Shown here piece after piece: positions 16,438 through 17,282 of a stretch of DNA of 17,282 nt. The notes under the pieces were generated by a model. The model saw only the letters and a program-made list of their open reading frames with translations. It searched no databases and had not been told where the DNA came from. The DNA is taken from positions 1-17,282 of the forward strand of contig NSHO01000019.1 of assembly GCA_002737105.1 (NCBI GenBank), given 5' to 3'. Positions within the stretch are counted from its first letter, which is position 1, and the number at the start of each line of letters is the position of its first letter. Position numbers and translations under genes: made by a program. Source of the stretch: Flavobacteriales bacterium. GTDB lineage: Bacteria > Bacteroidota > Bacteroidia > Flavobacteriales > Flavobacteriaceae.

Positions 16438-17282
16438 ACTCTTTTCTATATTTTTTAGTAATTTCAAAAACGTGCTCTAAAATTTTAGTATCTTCTTCTG
16501 AAAATTCAACATTTCTTCTTGCCATGACTATTTTAGCGGTTTCAAAAGCTTTATTAGTTAAGTAGGTTGAAAAACCACTTGCCCCACCCCAACTAAAACT
16601 TGGTACAAAATTTCTTGGAAATCCGGCTCCAAAAATATTGGTACTTACGCCAATTACAGTTCCAGTATTAAACATGGTGTTAATTCCGCATTTGCTGTGA
16701 TCGCCCATCATTAAACCGCAGAATTGCAAACCAGTTTTAGCAAAATTTTCTGTTTCGTAGCTCCACAATTTTACTTCCTCGTAATTGTTTTTCAGGTTAC
16801 TGTTGTTACTATCTGCTCCCATATTACACCATTCGCCTAAAACAGCATTTCCTAAAAATCCATCGTGTCCTTTATTAGAATACCCAAACAAAACTGAATT
16901 ATTCACTTCGCCACCAATTACAGAATGCGGTCCAACTGTAGTAGCGCCATATACTTTTGTAGCTAATTTCACCCTACCCGACTCACACAAAGCAAAAGGA
17001 CCTCGAATAACAGAACCTTCCATTATTTCAGCATTTTTACCTATATAAATAGGACCTGTTGATGCGTTTAAGGTAACAAAATCTAATTTCGCGCCTTCTT
17101 CTATAAAAATATTTTCTGGGGATAATACGTTTACCGATTTAGGAATCGGTTGTGAATATCGGTCTTCCGTTAACAACTCGAAATCTTCGCGTAATGCAAC
17201 ATCATTTTTTTGAAAAATATCCCAAGTGTTTTCAATTTTAATGCAGTCGTTTGAAAATTCAAGTACTTCGAAAGAATCAAAA
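16436..17282 (-). CDS. GlmU-family sugar nucleotidyltransferase/acyltransferase, 5' end off the window
   Basis: The reading frame stays open from the stop (16436-16438) to the right edge, so this is the C-terminal part (about 281 residues) of a longer protein. The visible start carries the linker N-T-W-D-I-F-Q followed by ALREDFELLTEDRYSQPIP. Then comes a left-handed beta-helix with hexapeptide-type repeats (FIEEGAKLDFVTLNASTGPIYIGKNAEIMEGSVIRGPFALCE) and GHDGFLGNAVLGEWCNMGADSNNSN. This is the layout of the Bacteroidota 'putative sugar nucleotidyltransferase, GlmU family' (about 390 residues). The nucleotidyltransferase domain would lie outside the window. An in-frame TTG at 17176 is internal, not the start. 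The exact sugar substrate is unknown; it is distinct from classical GlmU. Confidence 0.85.
   Translation of the reverse strand, partial: FDSFEVLEFSNDCIKIENTWDIFQKNDVALREDFELLTEDRYSQPIPKSVNVLSPENIFIEEGAKLDFVTLNASTGPIYIGKNAEIMEGSVIRGPFALCESGRVKLATKVYGATTVGPHSVIGGEVNNSVLFGYSNKGHDGFLGNAVLGEWCNMGADSNNSNLKNNYEEVKLWSYETENFAKTGLQFCGLMMGDHSKCGINTMFNTGTVIGVSTNIFGAGFPRNFVPSFSWGGASGFSTYLTNKAFETAKIVMARRNVEFSEEDTKILEHVFEITKKYRKE

Noticed and set aside
17174..17176. TTG at 17176 as the start of the GlmU-like gene
   Set aside because: The frame stays open to the window edge and the upstream residues (linker with W-D-I-F and R-E-D-F) fit the family, so the gene is truncated by the window instead.
1..17282. 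Defence island, CRISPR array, prophage or insertion sequence
   Set aside because: No regularly spaced repeats, transposase, integrase, toxin-antitoxin pair or restriction genes were seen; coding density and base composition look uniform and housekeeping-like.

Overview
The window looks like chromosomal DNA from a member of the Bacteroidota, most likely a Flavobacterium-like member of the Flavobacteriaceae. The evidence is low GC content, almost no Shine-Dalgarno sequences, start-proximal boxes of the TTG-N19-21-TAnnTTTG type, the ClpC, GlmU-like and RimB-RimK protein types, and a GldL-like small membrane protein. It is densely coded. I see no rRNA, tRNA, CRISPR array, insertion sequence, phage gene or other clear sign of recent transfer, and no gap between genes longer than about 175 bases.

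Layout from left to right. A complete clpC (+, 37-2583) ends inside a perfect palindromic hairpin that serves as a shared terminator with a convergent small outer-membrane barrel gene (-). Upstream of that barrel gene lies gcvT (-, glycine cleavage). A 166-base divergent spacer separates gcvT from hutH (+, histidine ammonia-lyase). The hutH stop codon overlaps the stop codon of a tightly packed minus-strand cluster. In transcription order this cluster is a RimB-like protease/RimK glutamate ligase fusion, a 59-residue two-helix GldL-like membrane protein and a 59-residue nine-cysteine DUF1272 protein; the two small genes are absent from a naive long-ORF view or mis-started in it. Further right on the minus strand are a secreted M1 metallopeptidase, a lipoprotein S8 (subtilisin-like) peptidase and a metallo-beta-lactamase-fold hydrolase.

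From 12318 the plus strand carries a compact SUF iron-sulfur assembly operon: a strong Bacteroidota-type promoter, an A-type carrier (HesB/IscA family), sufB, sufC and sufD, closed by a bidirectional hairpin terminator. The sulfur donor genes sufS and sufE are not in the window. On the far side of the terminator a convergent, 5'-truncated GlmU-family sugar nucleotidyltransferase/acyltransferase runs off the right edge.

Functionally this is mostly housekeeping: proteolysis (ClpC), one-carbon and amino-acid catabolism (GcvT, HutH), ribosomal protein S6 modification (RimK), envelope peptidases, and Fe-S cluster assembly. I did not find a convincing new defence or mobile system. The most unusual part is the rimBK fusion cluster with its two translationally coupled mini-proteins.
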